Part shown: positions 22,885-35,204 of the stretch, piece after piece
Layout: every line of letters starts with the position of its first letter
How positions within the stretch are numbered: position 1 is the first letter of the stretch
NCBI GenBank assembly: GCA_012932295.1
Contig: JAAONU010000010.1
Coordinates: 27,959,348 to 28,023,347 of the forward strand
DNA from: Cyclina sinensis
Taxonomy: Eukaryota; Mollusca; Bivalvia; Venerida; Veneridae
DNA length: 64,000 nucleotides
Direction of reading: 5' to 3'
Translations under genes and position numbers: made by a program
The notes under the pieces: model-generated
What the model was told of the DNA's origin: nothing
The model's input: only the letters and a program-made list of their open reading frames with translations
Databases searched by the model: none

Positions 22885-24424
22885 TAAATTAGATAATCAT
22901 GCAATTTTTTCCGCTTGTATACTTGATATTTTAGAATAAAACCGTTTTATACCAAAGATATTCATAAGCATTGTTACACTTTCTCCCGTGTTTACACATC
23001 ATTTTCTTCAATATATATGAGGAAAAATATGCGACAATTGTTTCAATTTGCGCAGGATGGCAAACACTTTAAGTAGTCGCTCGCTGTCTGGGTTCGGTTT
23101 TAGAAAGAATTAACTGATCTGAATTTTAGGCATTAAGATATTGACGGATTTTATCACAGTCTGTTTACGTAAGAAGATAAAATATCTCACAATAGTTTCC
23201 TGTAAACAAATAACATGAGAAAGTAAAAATATGGCAGATTTATGGGTACGTTTTATCAAATTAAACAGATGAAAATAAGAGCATGATACGTAAAAATTCA
23301 TTTTCTTTTAACCAATTGCACTCCATGCTTTATTATCTGAAAATTTAATTCTGAGCGCGCCAAAAAAAGCAAGGATTTGAGGACAAATTAAAGTTATTGA
23401 TTACGAACAAAACAAAAGAAACAAAAATAAGACAATTATTTTGCTCAAACGGGGTTGAAACCCTAGCCCTCCAATGGAATGATGGAACGGAGTAATGTTC
23501 AAAGTTGATGTAAGGCTAATACCTTCATGTCTTTTTAAGCTTATGCTGTCGCTAGCTTAAGTTGACTGTTTTTTTTTTTTGAATTTTATTTTTAAAAAGT
23601 CAACTTACTTTGTGTTGTACCGTGGACAGACGTTGGTGTATTCAGTCAAGTGCTACATATTTTTTCAGATCCCTGACTATGTATCACAAGATTGAACTAC
23701 TTAACACTTGTAAATTGAGGCATCTACAATTAGTTTTTAAAGGTTTTGAATATGAGGTAGGGAATATGCGTGTTTGAACGAACGTAGTTAATTTATAGAC
23801 AACTGATAACGAATGACCTTGTATTAAGTACCACCGTCAGAGTACTCATCTGATAAACCCTTTTACACCCACCTCATACTGACAATGAATACACACAATT
23901 CAGGCAACTGCATGTCATTTCGTCTGTTTGCATAAAACTTTAACTAATCACATAAGGAAATAAAACGACATGTCCGACAAGAAGAGTCTAGAATCACCTC
24001 TTAAAGGGCACACAGAACTGCACAATCACTAGAACTATTTGTCAGCGTCAATACGTCAGTCAACAATGTGCCAAAGTTTACATTATCTTAACATTTTGGA
24101 GTTAGAACCTTCAGGAAGAAAGCGCTTGTGTTGAAAAGACAACTAAAATGCTTACCTTTGTAAATGTAGCATATTAGCTGTACATAGAGACAATGACATT
24201 TATTCGTTCACGGACAAGTCATGCTTCTGTCTGGACATTGGAAAAGGGAGTACGCTAATGAACGCTGTTTAGTGCAATTTGATGGCACTACCTGTAGAAG
24301 GGGAGGTGTTCCATTCAACCTACATACCATTTTTTCGGAACCTGGTTTACGTAATTTTCTTACAATAGGACAATGCCACAGTCACCCGCTCTCTTTCTTT
24401 CATAGGATCAATAGCATTGATACT
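22885..24424. other. Spacer, no gene supported
   Basis: Includes a small hairpin at 23550-23604 (TAAGTTGAC ... GTCAACTTA around a T-rich loop). A 69-codon frame at 24221-24430 (GHWKREYANERCLVQFDG...) is not recognised and has no splice or family support. Confidence 0.4.
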
Positions 24425-25773
24425 TTTTAGCTCACCTGAGCACAAAAATGTGAGCTTTTAGGATTCGTGATTGTCCGGCGTCCGTCTGTCCGTCCGTCGT
24501 CCACAATTCATTCAAACGACATCTCCTCTGAAACCAATGGGCAAAATTTGATGAAACTTGCCTAGAATGTTCCTTGCATCAAGCTCTACCAAGTTTGTTC
24601 AAATGGGTCACAGGAGCTATAAATAGATTTTAAAAGTTGAATCTTTAAAAATCTTCTTGTCTGAAACCGTAAGGAATAGATTTTAGATATTTCGTGTGTA
24701 GCATTGTTTAGTTGGCCTCTACCAAGTTTGTTCAAATCATGGCCTCTGGGTCAAAAATGGCCCTGCCCCAGAGGTCACATATTTTACATAGAGTTATATA
24801 GTAAATTCTTCTTGTCAGAAACTGCAGGGTCTGGTGCTTAGATATTTGGTATGAGGCATTATCTAGTGGACCTCTACAAAGATTGTTCAAATTATGACCC
24901 TGGGGTCAGAACTGACCCCGCCCAGGGCTTACTTGATTTACATAGAGGTATATAGGGAAAACTTTAAAAATCTTCTTGTAAGAAACTACAAGGCATGAGG
25001 CTTAGATATTTGGTGTTGAGCATTGTCTAGTAGACCCCTACCAAAATTGTTCAAATCATGGCCCCTGGATCAAAACTGGCCCCGCCCAAGGGGTCACATG
25101 TTTACATAGAGTTATATAGCAAAAAAACTTTAAAAATCTCCTTGTCAGAAACTGCAAGGCCTGTGACCACAGTGGGGTCATCCCCCTTCCCCAAAAAAAT
25201 TGTTTTCTCATTTTTCAGTTTTTCTCTATGGCAATAAAATTTGGACCATTTGTACAATTTTCAAGATGATTTCAAAAGCATTATTTCTTGACCTATATTT
25301 TTGACCTACTGACCTACTTGCTTTTTGTTTTTTAGGTACAGCAATGAAATTTGGACAATGTGCACAGTTTTTTGTTTCGATTTCAAAAATGTCATCGCAT
25401 GACCTATATTTTTGACATACTCACCTTCTTTTTGTTTTTGCAGCTATGGCAATGAAATTTTGACCATGTGTACAGTTTTTGTTCCGATTTCAAAAAGGTC
25501 ATATCATGACCTATATAGTTTTGACCTACTGACCAACTTTTTTGTTTTAAAGCCACGGCAATGAAATTTGGACTGTGTGTACAGCTTTTCGTTCCGATTT
25601 CAAAAATGTCGTCTCATGACCTATATTTTGACCTGCTGACCTAATTTTTGTTTTTGGAGCTATGGCAATGAAATTGCATTGGTCCATTTCTGTGATATGC
25701 ATCATTACATTCATAAAAATTTCTTTCATCTTTGAACCCAGGTGAGCGCTTTAGGGCCATTGGCCCTCTTGTT
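24425..25773 (+). mobile_element. Bivalve-type dispersed repeat, full-length copy
   Basis: Starts TTTTAGCTCACCTGAGC, with an early hairpin AGCTCAC...GTGAGCT, followed by a GTCC-rich simple repeat. Tandem units of about 170 bp follow (CTACCAAGTTTGTTCAAA; CTTCTTGTCAGAAACTGCA), then units of about 110 bp (GGCAATGAAATTTG; CATGACCTATATTTTTGACC). It closes with CCAGGTGAGCGCTTTAGGGC and the hairpin GGGCCATTGGCCCTCTTG. No protein is encoded. Related copies lie at 27311, 33486 and 55955. Classification unknown. Confidence 0.75.
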
Positions 25774-25884
25774 CAGAAATATGAGTTCTAGACCTACATC
25801 CTTCCTCTGTTTTTAGAAAAACTTTCAATTTTTGTCACTTCCCCGGTGGAGAATAAATACCTTAATCATTGAGAATTGCATGGT

Positions 25885-26096
25885 GTCAACCCTTAATCTG
25901 CTGAACTTTTGTAATGGATTTGCCCAGCTTTGAATTTGGAACAGTCTGTTCAAAGTTAAAGGGATTTCAATAATCAAAATACAAAAAATGAGCCACCAAC
26001 AGTATAGAACCTGGTCAGACTGCATGGATGTGCAGACTGACCTGGCTCTATACTGGTGACACAGGCTAATCATTTTCAGTTCCAGCAGGTTAAGGT
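25885..26096. mobile_element. Short interspersed element with inverted ends (MITE-like)
   Basis: Begins AACCCTTAATCTGCTGAA and ends TTCCAGCAGGTTAAGG, which are inverted relative to each other. It contains GGTCAGACTGCATGGATGTG and a TATACTGGTGACACAGGC-like phrase. I recognise this layout as an abundant repeat of clam genomes (established impression, not a search). Confidence 0.6.
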
Positions 26097-26099
26097 GTT

Positions 26100-27305
26100 A
26101 ATTGTCTGCTACATTATGTACTTTTTGCGAAAATAGCTTGTCTTTAGATCGCATACATAAACTAGATCTTTACAGAAAATATCAACAGTGTGTTAGTACT
26201 AAAAATGTCTAGTATATTCTTCCACAGACACGTATGGGAAATGTTGCATAGCATTATTACCTTCATATACTAGTAAATATAAATGGAATGTCTGTTTATT
26301 TTCTTTCGGGAAATCTCATTTTTCTTGACCCATAGAATTATAACTTATCACAGTGCTCAGATTTTAAATTTTGGTCATATGACAGATGAGCATTCTTTGA
26401 TTGGTTAATCTTATTTCTAGTCAGCCACTTCAGTACTTAGTACAAGCTGGATTATTTAAGATAGCATTTTGTTTCGACCTCCATCTGTTCTGTGTTTAAA
26501 TGGAGTAGTGCATTGCCAAATCAGGTGTGATTCCTGTTTGTAAGATAAGTTGACTTGACAGGTTTGTAGACTGAGGAAGACTTAAATAACTAACTGAATT
26601 GCAGTTGCATGAGGGAGAGTCTTAACCAGTGTCAATTACCCTGAGATTTGCCCTGGAAATTTATCATAGAGACAAATGTTTTCTGGAAAAGAGTTGAACA
26701 TATACATGAATGCATGAATGAAACCATCCTGAAGGAAGTTGTCAAACTTAAACCTGAGCTGAAACTACTGTATCTTCCATCAGAGTGGTCGTTTTTGTGA
26801 GTGCAAAAGTCTTTAGATTGTTTTCAAAAGCAGCCTCTGCAATCTTAGAAATAAGCCCTTCTATAACTTGGAAAAGTACTTCTCAAAATAATGCCATTGA
26901 TAATCAGAAAAGGCAGTGATTTTGTAAAACTATATGTATTTGTCTGTTAATGTTTTAATAGTTTCTGGTATTCTATCAGTTATGCAATAAAACTTTGAAT
27001 GCAGCATCAATGAGATACCATATATGCTTGCTTTTGAGGCATTCTAGCTTATAAGACACACTCCTACCTTTGGGTTAAAAATCTGTACATTTTGCATTGA
27101 CCCTCATAAAAGATCGGTTTGCAATGAAAAATATTCAAGGCAGTATTGGATTTAATGTAATTCATACAATTCCGTCCGCATCTGCACTCGCATTCAGCTT
27201 TTGCAATAATATTCCACACACAAATTAGTAGTTTGCTTTTGAAATCTTCATGAATGACCCTAGAACTATTGATACCATTGATATATTCTTCAGCTGGCAT
27301 TAGTT
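26100..27305. other. Spacer, no supported gene
   Basis: A 78-codon minus-strand frame at 27064-27300 (MPAEEYINGINSSRV..., with CECRCGRNC) is the only frame of note. No family, promoter or splice signals support it, and it stops against the next repeat. Confidence 0.4.
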
Positions 27306-27310
27306 TTTAT

Positions 27311-28277
27311 TAGCTCACCTGAGCCGTAGGATCGATCAATTTCCGTCATCCGTCGGACGTCTACACTTAGTTTGTTAAAAACCCTAATGGTCGCATTTTT
27401 GCCTCAATTGTCATGAAACTTAGTCAGGATGTTTGTCCTAATAATTACTCGGACAAGTTCGAACATGGGTTATCTTGGATGAAAAACTAGGTCACAATGC
27501 CCAAAATAGTAAAATCTGGTAAACACTCTAGAGGCTACATTTTCAGTCCAAATATCCTAGAAATTTGTCAGAAATGTTGTTTTAATGATTTCTAGCTTAA
27601 ATTTGAATATGGATTATCTGGAATCAAAAACTAGGTCACAGAGTCAAATTTGGAAAAAACCTTGTTAACAATCTAGAGGCTACATTTTCAGTGCAAATTA
27701 CCTGAAAATCTGTCATAAAGGTTGTTTTATTGATTTCTAGCTTAAGTTTGAGTATTGGTCATCTAGGAACAAAAACTAGGTCACAGAGCCCAAATATGGA
27801 AAAACATTGTTAACACACCAGTGGCTAGTTTCTCAGTCCAAATATCCTGAAAATTTGTCAGAAAAGTTCTTTTGATGATTTCTAGCTCAACTTCTAATAT
27901 GGGTCATCTGGGGTTAAAATCTAGGTCACAGAGCCCAATTATGTTAAAACCTTGTTAACACTCAAGAGGCTATTCCAAATGACCTTGAAATATGTCAGAA
28001 AGGTTGGTTTGATAATTTCTTGCTTAAGTTTGACTATGGGTCAACTGGGGTCAAAATCTAGGTCACAGAGCCCAAATATGGAAAAACCCTTTAAACACTC
28101 TAGAGGTAACATTTTCAGTTCAAATAACGTTGAAATTTGTCAGAAAAGTTGTTTCGGTAATTTCTAGGTCCAGTTCGAATATGGGTCATCTGGGGTCAAT
28201 TAATCATGGCCATAACAATTTTGTTAAAAGCAGTTATACTCAGGTGAGCGATCTCGGGCCATCGTGGCCCTCTTGTT
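27311..28277 (+). mobile_element. Bivalve-type dispersed repeat, second copy
   Basis: Same ends as the 24425 copy: TTAGCTCACCTGAGC and CAGGTGAGCGATCTCGGGCC followed by GGGCCATCGTGGCCCTCTTG. Internal tandem units of about 120-125 bp are different in sequence (AAACTAGGTCACAGAGCCC; ACTCTAGAGGCTACATTTTC). So the family keeps its ends while the internal tandem sequence is replaced. Confidence 0.75.
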
Positions 28278-28600
28278 TTATAGTTGCTATTTTCAACAGA
28301 TTGTAGTCATATCGGATGCGTACTTATGTGGTCACCAAGGACGTCGCGTAATTTTAGGCCGACGTAGCGCCAAAAATAGTCAACAACAATTTACATACCT
28401 ACCTTTGCAAAGAAGTATTGTGTACAACAGTTAATCAGGATTTTCTGTAAAATGCAAATATGATAAGGATCTATTAGTTTCATCTTCCCTAGGACTTTCA
28501 GTTGTACCAGTTATTTCCGAATCGGTATAGTTATATCTATAAGTAGTGCAACGTGTTCAAAGTAGCTGCAAAAGGTAGACACATTAAGTATTAGCTATAG

Positions 28601-28759
28601 AATATTATCGAGGACTTAACCGGCTGGTATCAGCGAATGGGGCTACAACAAGGGTCAATCATAGGAAATTAATCAAGACGGAACGTCGAGATTAATTTCC
28701 CATGATTGACCCTTGTTGTCGATCCATTCGCTGATACCAGCCGGCGATGTCCGAATATT
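28601..28759. repeat. 159-bp near-perfect palindrome
   Basis: The left arm (ACCGGCTGGTATCAGCGAAT; AAGGGTCAATCAT; GAAATTAATC) is complemented by the right arm (GATTAATTTCC; ATGATTGACCCTTG; ATTCGCTGATACCAGCCGG) around a loop of about 15 bases, with weaker AATATT ends. It lies directly left of the recombinase element. It may be a foldback MITE or part of that element's end. Confidence 0.8.
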
Positions 28760-29008
28760 TATTCTTTAACTGTCTTATCGAATGACCATCACAGGTTTTC
28801 TTTGAAGATGGAAACTCTCTCGTGATTTTCCACTCCTTTTCTTAAAAAAACATACATTGATTTTTAGGTACCTCTGCTGTTTTCCAGCCAAAGTAACTGT
28901 GAACTCCTGGGAAAATGAACCAATCACGTTCGTTCGCGCGAAGCCTTTGTATATTTCCTTATTCAGCGCCAGTTCAGGTCATTTACACTTCGCTTGTCAC
29001 AAAATATA

Positions 29009-31102
29009 ATGGATATAGCAGACGATGATGACTTTGTTCTGTCGCAGGCTTTGGACTTGTTTGAATGTAGCATTGCGTTTAATAGTGAAAATGTTACACA
29101 GGATGTTTTATTTCTGTCACAGACATTAAGTGAAACAGAGAGGGATGGCGTTTTAATGACATAGATCTGCTGACGAACAGTCAAATGGTAAATTTTGTAA
29201 ATGATGTACAACCGGACTATTTCGGCAAATTTCAATTGTTTGATCTGGATTTTAAGCAGGAAGAAAAGCATACACATGATAAAATGTGTGAACGTTTTGG
29301 AGAAAGCGTGTCCGACTCCGATCTTGACGCATTGGTACAAGATCAAAGATCAAAGAACACAGACCGTAACACACGCTGGGCTTACAACGCATTAGAGGCA
29401 TGGAGGAAAACAAAGCCTGGAATAGCAGTGTTGGAGGAACTGGACATAAATACACACTTGTCGAGGTGGGTTGCATGGTATTTTCTTCGTTTAATTTCGT
29501 ATTTTTGAATTCAAGTTATGCTTATAACTGCCAACATTCAATACCGAATATACTTGCAACTGCTACCTGGGTTCATACCAGTACTTACGTCGAAAGTGAG
29601 GACTTTGGAATGTCACTGGAGAATCTCACCTTAGTAAGGATTCGAACCAGCAACCTCCGGATCGGGATTCCGACGCTCTAAGCCCTTGACCACTGCTAAT
29701 AATTCATCACCTGTGTATGCCATATTATAATCCATTCTAATTTACGCTATAATATTCCATGCACGTGTATTCACTTACTGAATGGCTTTCTGGTCAGTAT
29801 TTACCAAGGCCGGCAGGACCAAGGGCTAATAGTTTTGATTAATTACAGGCAAGCCATTCACAAAGTTTAGTGTTTCTTCACGTTTGTATATTTGTACTAA
29901 CAATTCAATAAAAATCACATTTTTTACGTAAAGCATGAACTATAACTGTTACATGCGTATTTTCTGATCAGATTGTAATATTATGTATACTGTATATGTC
30001 TTTATCCTTTTTAATTTTATCTATAGTTTGTCCAATGCTGAAAATTAATTAGTTGATCATTGTAAAAGATTTGTCGTCGAAGACATGAAGCAGAATGGCG
30101 AGTTATTTCCACTGGAGTCCCTCTACCATCTGGTTTGTGGCCTTAGAAAGCTTTGTGATAATGGAATTTCCGGTAAAAACTTTCTTGACGAGAAAGATCC
30201 TAATTATGCAAGATATAGGAGTGTATTTGATGCACAAATGAAATTTCTAACAAAAGAAGGCGTCGCTGGCAAAAGGTGGGAAGCTCAGCCTATTTTAGAG
30301 GACGATGAAACAGTTATTTGGGAACAACGAATATTTGGTAATAAGGACGCTCTGTCATTGCAGTACACTGTTTTCTTTTATAACTGTAAACTTTTGGGTT
30401 TAAGGGGAAATGACGAACACAGGAACTTGGATACAGACCAGTTTGAAATAGGTTCAGATTCTAATGAAAAGTACGTGATTTACACAGGAAAGAACTCTAA
30501 AACATATAATGGTGGCCTTCAACACCGTCGTATTGAACCAAAACTACCACTATAACAATCAACAAAATATAGTGGATTATTATGAACAGTATTTGAAATC
30601 TGTTGGAGATGGAGCATTTTATAAGAGACCGCTTCCTTCCAAAAAACCAGGAGACATGCGTTTTTCTAATCAAGTTGTTGGCGTGAATAAACTTAAAGGA
30701 TTTATGAAAGAGATATGTCAACTTGCTGGTCTTAAAGGTGTTTACACAAATCATTCTGAAAAAAAGACGTGCGCTACAAGTCTTTACCAACACGATGTAC
30801 TCGAGCAAGAAATCATGAAACGGACTGGCCATCGATCTGGTGTAACGCAATGTTGGTAGACATTTCCAATAAACTAAATCCGCAAGAATGGAAATCCACC
30901 GAGCAGGTGTTAAAAACCGAAACGTTGAATATTCCATCAACAGATCGGTTCCACGTGACACTTGTGATGACAAACACAAAGACAAACAATCTAACGCTTT
31001 GAAACCTAGAGGTTTGTTCGGCGGAGGACAGCATGTTTATAATAACTGCTTTTCAAGTTTTGAACAACTGCTTGTGGTGTTTGTAAACTGAAGTGGAATA
31101 AA
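29009..31102 (+). pseudogene. DUF3504 / Crypton-type tyrosine recombinase, disrupted
   Basis: Related to the recombinase domain of Crypton transposons and of ZMYM2, QRICH1 and KIAA1958. ATG at 29009 gives an acidic N-terminus (MDIADDDDFVLSQALDLFE). A frame change near 29155 leads to ERFGESVSDSDLDALVQDQR and NTRWAYNALEAWRK. A likely donor at 29465 (GAG/GTGGGT) and an acceptor near 30052 bound an intron holding a SINE. Exon 2 reads RFVVEDMKQNGELFPLESLY, then GLRGNDEHR with the catalytic Arg region. A second frame change is near 30540. Then come FYKRPL, TNHSEKKTCATSLYQ and TGHRS. A stop follows at the expected Tyr-nucleophile region, which reads CW instead. AATAAA lies at 31097. At least three frame breaks make it a pseudogene unless the assembly is wrong. 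Confidence 0.8.
29560..29705 (-). repeat. tRNA-Ser-like SINE in the recombinase intron
   Basis: On the minus strand the sequence contains CAGTGGTCAAGGGCTTAGAG (A-box) and GGTTGCTGGTTCGAATCC (B-box) at 29633-29700, the layout of a serine-tRNA-derived head. A LINE-like or SINE body extends left. Not a tRNA gene: the stem is unpaired. Confidence 0.55.
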
Positions 31103-31319
31103 AATGAGTTTTGTATTATATCAACTGTTTCATGTTTTGTTTTGCTCTTTTTCAGTTATACTTACTTCATTATTTGAAACAAAATGATAAACTGGGCATG
31201 CGCGAGATAGTGTACCGATACCTCATTTAGTTTACATCAAAGTGTTTTGTTACCGGAATTTAGAGAACGCCTATTTTCAAAGAAAACCTGTGGTGGTCAC
31301 GCGATAAAGACCAGTATTG

Positions 31320-33480
31320 CCCTTCAATAAGAAACATAAATTAATGCTAAGATTTGTTCGAAGTGAAAACCCAAAGACAAATCTTATCCGCCCTTGTGAC
31401 TATTCCATAGATTTTTTTCATCTCCTTCCCAGTAAAACATAGCATAATAATAAACTTTACTTAAATAACACGAAACCGGTTCTTTGGAGTTATTGCTTAC
31501 TCAATCCTACATTTCGAATTACCTTAGGAGAAATTAATATATGGAAAACAATTCTGCGTTCCTACAGAGTGAAGTTTGTATCGCTTTCACCGAAACAGTT
31601 TCGTATGATAGAATACGGGATCAGCAATTATTAGATACTTCTGGAAATGCTGTAATCCTTGAAGTGGTAAGTGTTGCCATAGAAGTGTCTTCCGTAAGAG
31701 AATAAAAATCTTCGCAAAGCAAATCTCCGAGTAAATTCACCCGCGCCACTTTCCATTCGAATAGATATTTGCAATCGTCCATTTAAGAGGTGAAATAGTT
31801 AACTTACAAAATATAAGTTTACCACATGTGCATACATATTAAAATCTGGGGGAAATTCTATGTTGTGCACAGAGGTTAAATACACGTCAAAATCTATCTC
31901 TGTATCTAGTTCGATTGTTACATTTAAATTTATATTTATATACTACAATTGTTAAAAGACACCGGTTTTGGCATGCTAGGTCTGTATAATGTAAAAAGTG
32001 TTTCATGCTGCGTATTTTTTTACCTCCAGTACATGGTTACAAAATTGAAACTGGTGTCTAAGTAAGCTTTCTACTGAAGAAAATAATGTAATATTGGGAT
32101 CCTTCGTGATTGACCGACCAGGTGCAAAATATAAATACATTTTGTTGATTACGGTTTGTTTGAAATTATTTGAAGTTTTTTTTTCTTCATTTTGGTAATA
32201 CATTCATAAGGTTATGCAGCCACTGCTTACATTTGGTGCTGAGTGCAAGGTCCAGAGATAACGATAGAGGCTTAGCTCTCAATCATCTTCCGTGTATGCT
32301 TGTTTTACCTAAGGCAGCGTTACATAACTTATCATCTCTTCCAAAAATCCTTGATAATTAATTGATGGATTGAGGTCCCTTACATACCCTCTGATAAAAG
32401 ACACTGAGTTTTTCAGCTTTTGCGATACAGCTAAAACTAATCTAAGCGGGACCTCTTTCCATTTTTTCCAACATTAATGACTTGATTTTCCTTTATTGTT
32501 GCATATCTATATCATAGTTGATATGTCATGAGTTAAGCCCAAAATAACCTTTACTTTTCAGGAAATTGAAAAAGTAACCTTTTCATATGAAGATAACATT
32601 GAATTTACAAAAACATTTTGTTTTCCATATTTCATAATTCAAAACATTAATTTTTGGCAACTTTGAACAAAACAACAAAAATAAAAACAATAAAAATATA
32701 TAATAAAAATGAAGATTGTAGGAATTCGAATCTGAAATCGAAATAAAAAGTTTCTCTGTAAATGTACAATTAAACAATTAAATCTTATATTTATTTCTGA
32801 TTTCATGCAATATTAAAAAGAGCAACAATATCAGGAACATAAATGCTAATCTTAGCTATATATAACAGAGAAAACAGAACTTGCAAATAACGAGGTATGT
32901 TACGGAAACTTTTCTTTTGACAGCCCTACAACGTATAGGTATAAAAGTTATTGAACCATATTTTTCCACTATTTTTAAATAGATATTTAACAAGGGAATA
33001 TGTCAAACAGCCTTGATAAGGGAGTATCGTTCATGTTGTAAGAAAATTGTCTCAAATAATTCTTCTGAAGTTTGACGAATAATTTTAATAATCAATATGA
33101 CAAACGTTTCTGAAGAATGCTTACAAACTATTCATTCATAGAGAAAATCTGAAAAAAAAGTCTAAATTAAGAATTATATTATATTCTCCTGTCTTGATGT
33201 TCGTCAAAAGTCATCATCTGTTTCAAAATGTGCTAATACTATAAACACATCATTTGAATAAGTAAACTGGAATGTATTTTGAACATAAGAGGTCAAGATG
33301 TAATTTTGGCAGTTAAAATTGCAAATTTATTGCTAAATTTTAATGTGGCTCATGCAAAAATCTTTAAACGAACTAGTCCAACAAGCCAGCTATAATTGTC
33401 TCTCATGTTTGTTTTTATATTTTTATAATTCTGATTGTTCTGTGGGAGTAAGATGACTGAAAGTTTATTCAATACATTTG
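31320..33480. other. AT-rich spacer, no gene seen
   Basis: Short frames only, none recognisable; several A-rich runs near 32670-32720. Confidence 0.5.
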
Positions 33481-33485
33481 TTACC

Positions 33486-34035
33486 TTTTTAGCTCACCAG
33501 AGCACGAAGTGCTTAAGAGTGAGCTAATGGCATCATTGATTGCCCGGCATCCGTCGTCGTACGTCTATGCGTCGTCAACAATATGACTAAAATGACTTTC
33601 CTATACCACTAAGCCAACTTTGACGAAACTTGCCTGAGATATTTCTTGCAAAGCTCTACCAAAGTTATTCAAAGAATTGGATTCCATCAAGAACTCTAGT
33701 TGATACGGCAACAGAAAGGAAAGAAAATGAAAATCTTCTTGTCTGAAATGACAAGGCCCTGAGCCTTGTAGCATTGTATAGTGGATCTCTACCAAGTTTG
33801 TTCAAATTATACATCTGGGGTCTCATTTGATCTAGCCCCGGGGGACAAATGATTTTACATAGGTTTATATAGAGAAAACTTCTTGTCTGAAAGGACAAAG
33901 CCTTGAGCGTTAAGAATGGGTATGTAGCATTGTCTAATGGACCTCTACCCAGTATATTCAAATTATATCCCTAGGGTCAAATTTGGCCCTGCCCTGGGGG
34001 TCAATTGTTTTTACATAGGCTTTAGAAAATTAAAA
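33486..34035 (+). mobile_element. Bivalve-type dispersed repeat, 3'-truncated copy
   Basis: The 5' end TTTTTAGCTCACCAGAGC and the hairpin AGCTCAC...GTGAGCT are intact, followed by CTACCAAGTTTGTTCAAA-type tandem units. Similarity stops near 34030 and the GGGCC hairpin end is absent. Confidence 0.65.
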
Positions 34036-34039
34036 CAAA

Positions 34040-35200
34040 ATATGGGATTCAAACGTGTACCAGGCACGTGCTACGGTTTCTGTCATTTAAATTTGTGTGT
34101 TTATGAATTTGACAAAAGTGTACTGAGAAACACGTATCAGAATACTAGATGAAAGCAATGCATTTGTAAATGCATTTACCTGATTAGGTGTTAAAATGAC
34201 CTGTACGGATGGTATACGATACGATAATTGATTCTTCGTTTTTAGCGCAAGTCAAACAACAACCGATTTGCAAAATAGGAGATAGTGATTCTCATACTGA
34301 TTCTCATCAGTTTTACCCAACTTAGGCTTTAATTCCACGACATCTGTCGCAGATGTAATATACAAGGCAAGTTAAATTGTAAACTTATTTAAACGTTGAC
34401 GCATTTCTTCTTAATTTTACTGATTCATAACAAATTACTTGTACACATCAAGGGCGGACAGGGGATCTTTGGAAACCCACACTTCTTGATAAATACGGTC
34501 GGAAGCACGTTTCCTTGCCCATGAATTTACACTTCTACATTTTTGTTTTTTTGCATATGGGTCTTATAGATTGGACCATGAAACATGTCTGTCAAAATGG
34601 ATGGAATAACGCATACTATTTGTTAAAATCGGATTTATAAATATGATTTTTGTTTCTCATTCTTTTTTTTTGGTCAATATTACAAGTTAACAAGATGCTA
34701 GAAGTGCAGTTTTGTCCCTTAATAAATCTTTCCCTGGATATTATTTGAAGCGCTTCTTTTAAAACATTTATTGTTCAAATGACATATCGCGTATTTATTT
34801 TACAGTATATTCATTTTTCACGATATTAAGTAGTAAGAAAAACGTTTCAAATAGTACGTCAATGTTTAACATCCTGTGATAATATAACATGAAGGAAGAT
34901 AATGTCTGCTTATCGCTACATTTCGAAAGCCATAGCATTTATTCAGGGTCCGTTTCAAACAAGTAAAAGATAAAATAAAAACAGTAAAATATTTAAATAG
35001 AAAGCTTTATAAATGACTTTTTTTTGCCTTTTAAGACATTTTTACATGCAATATAGATGCAGTAAATCTGATCTCCTTTTCTCAAGGCTTACTTTTTTTT
35101 CTACGTTATTCATCTTCATTTTTTAACCTTTGTTACACCATATGAAAACAAAAAGAGAGTCCTTTTTTTCTTCGTCATTTACAACATAAACGTTGTGAAT
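34040..35200. other. AT-rich spacer, no gene seen
   Basis: Nothing recognisable; T-rich runs near 35020-35170. Confidence 0.5.
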
Positions 35201-35204
35201 ACTT

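Larger units (their letters stand above)
28767..31316 (+). mobile_element. Inverted-repeat-bounded unit carrying a tyrosine recombinase gene
   Basis: CACAGGTTTTCTTTGAA at 28790-28806 is exactly inverted at 31276-31292. Similarity extends outward (TTATCG..TGACCA / TTTATCG..TGACCA) and inward (a CTCT block), about 50 bp at roughly 80 percent. The only coding content between the arms is the DUF3504 recombinase remnant, so the arms probably delimit one mobile unit of about 2.5 kb. Classic Cryptons are described without such terminal repeats, hence the caution. Confidence 0.5.

Noticed and set aside
24221..24430. 69-codon frame (GHWKREYANERC...)
   Set aside because: Looks less repetitive than neighbours but matches no family I know and lacks splice or promoter context.
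27064..27300. 78-codon minus-strand frame with a CECRCGRNC cluster
   Set aside because: No family recognised, no splice or promoter signals, and it stops directly at a repeat boundary.
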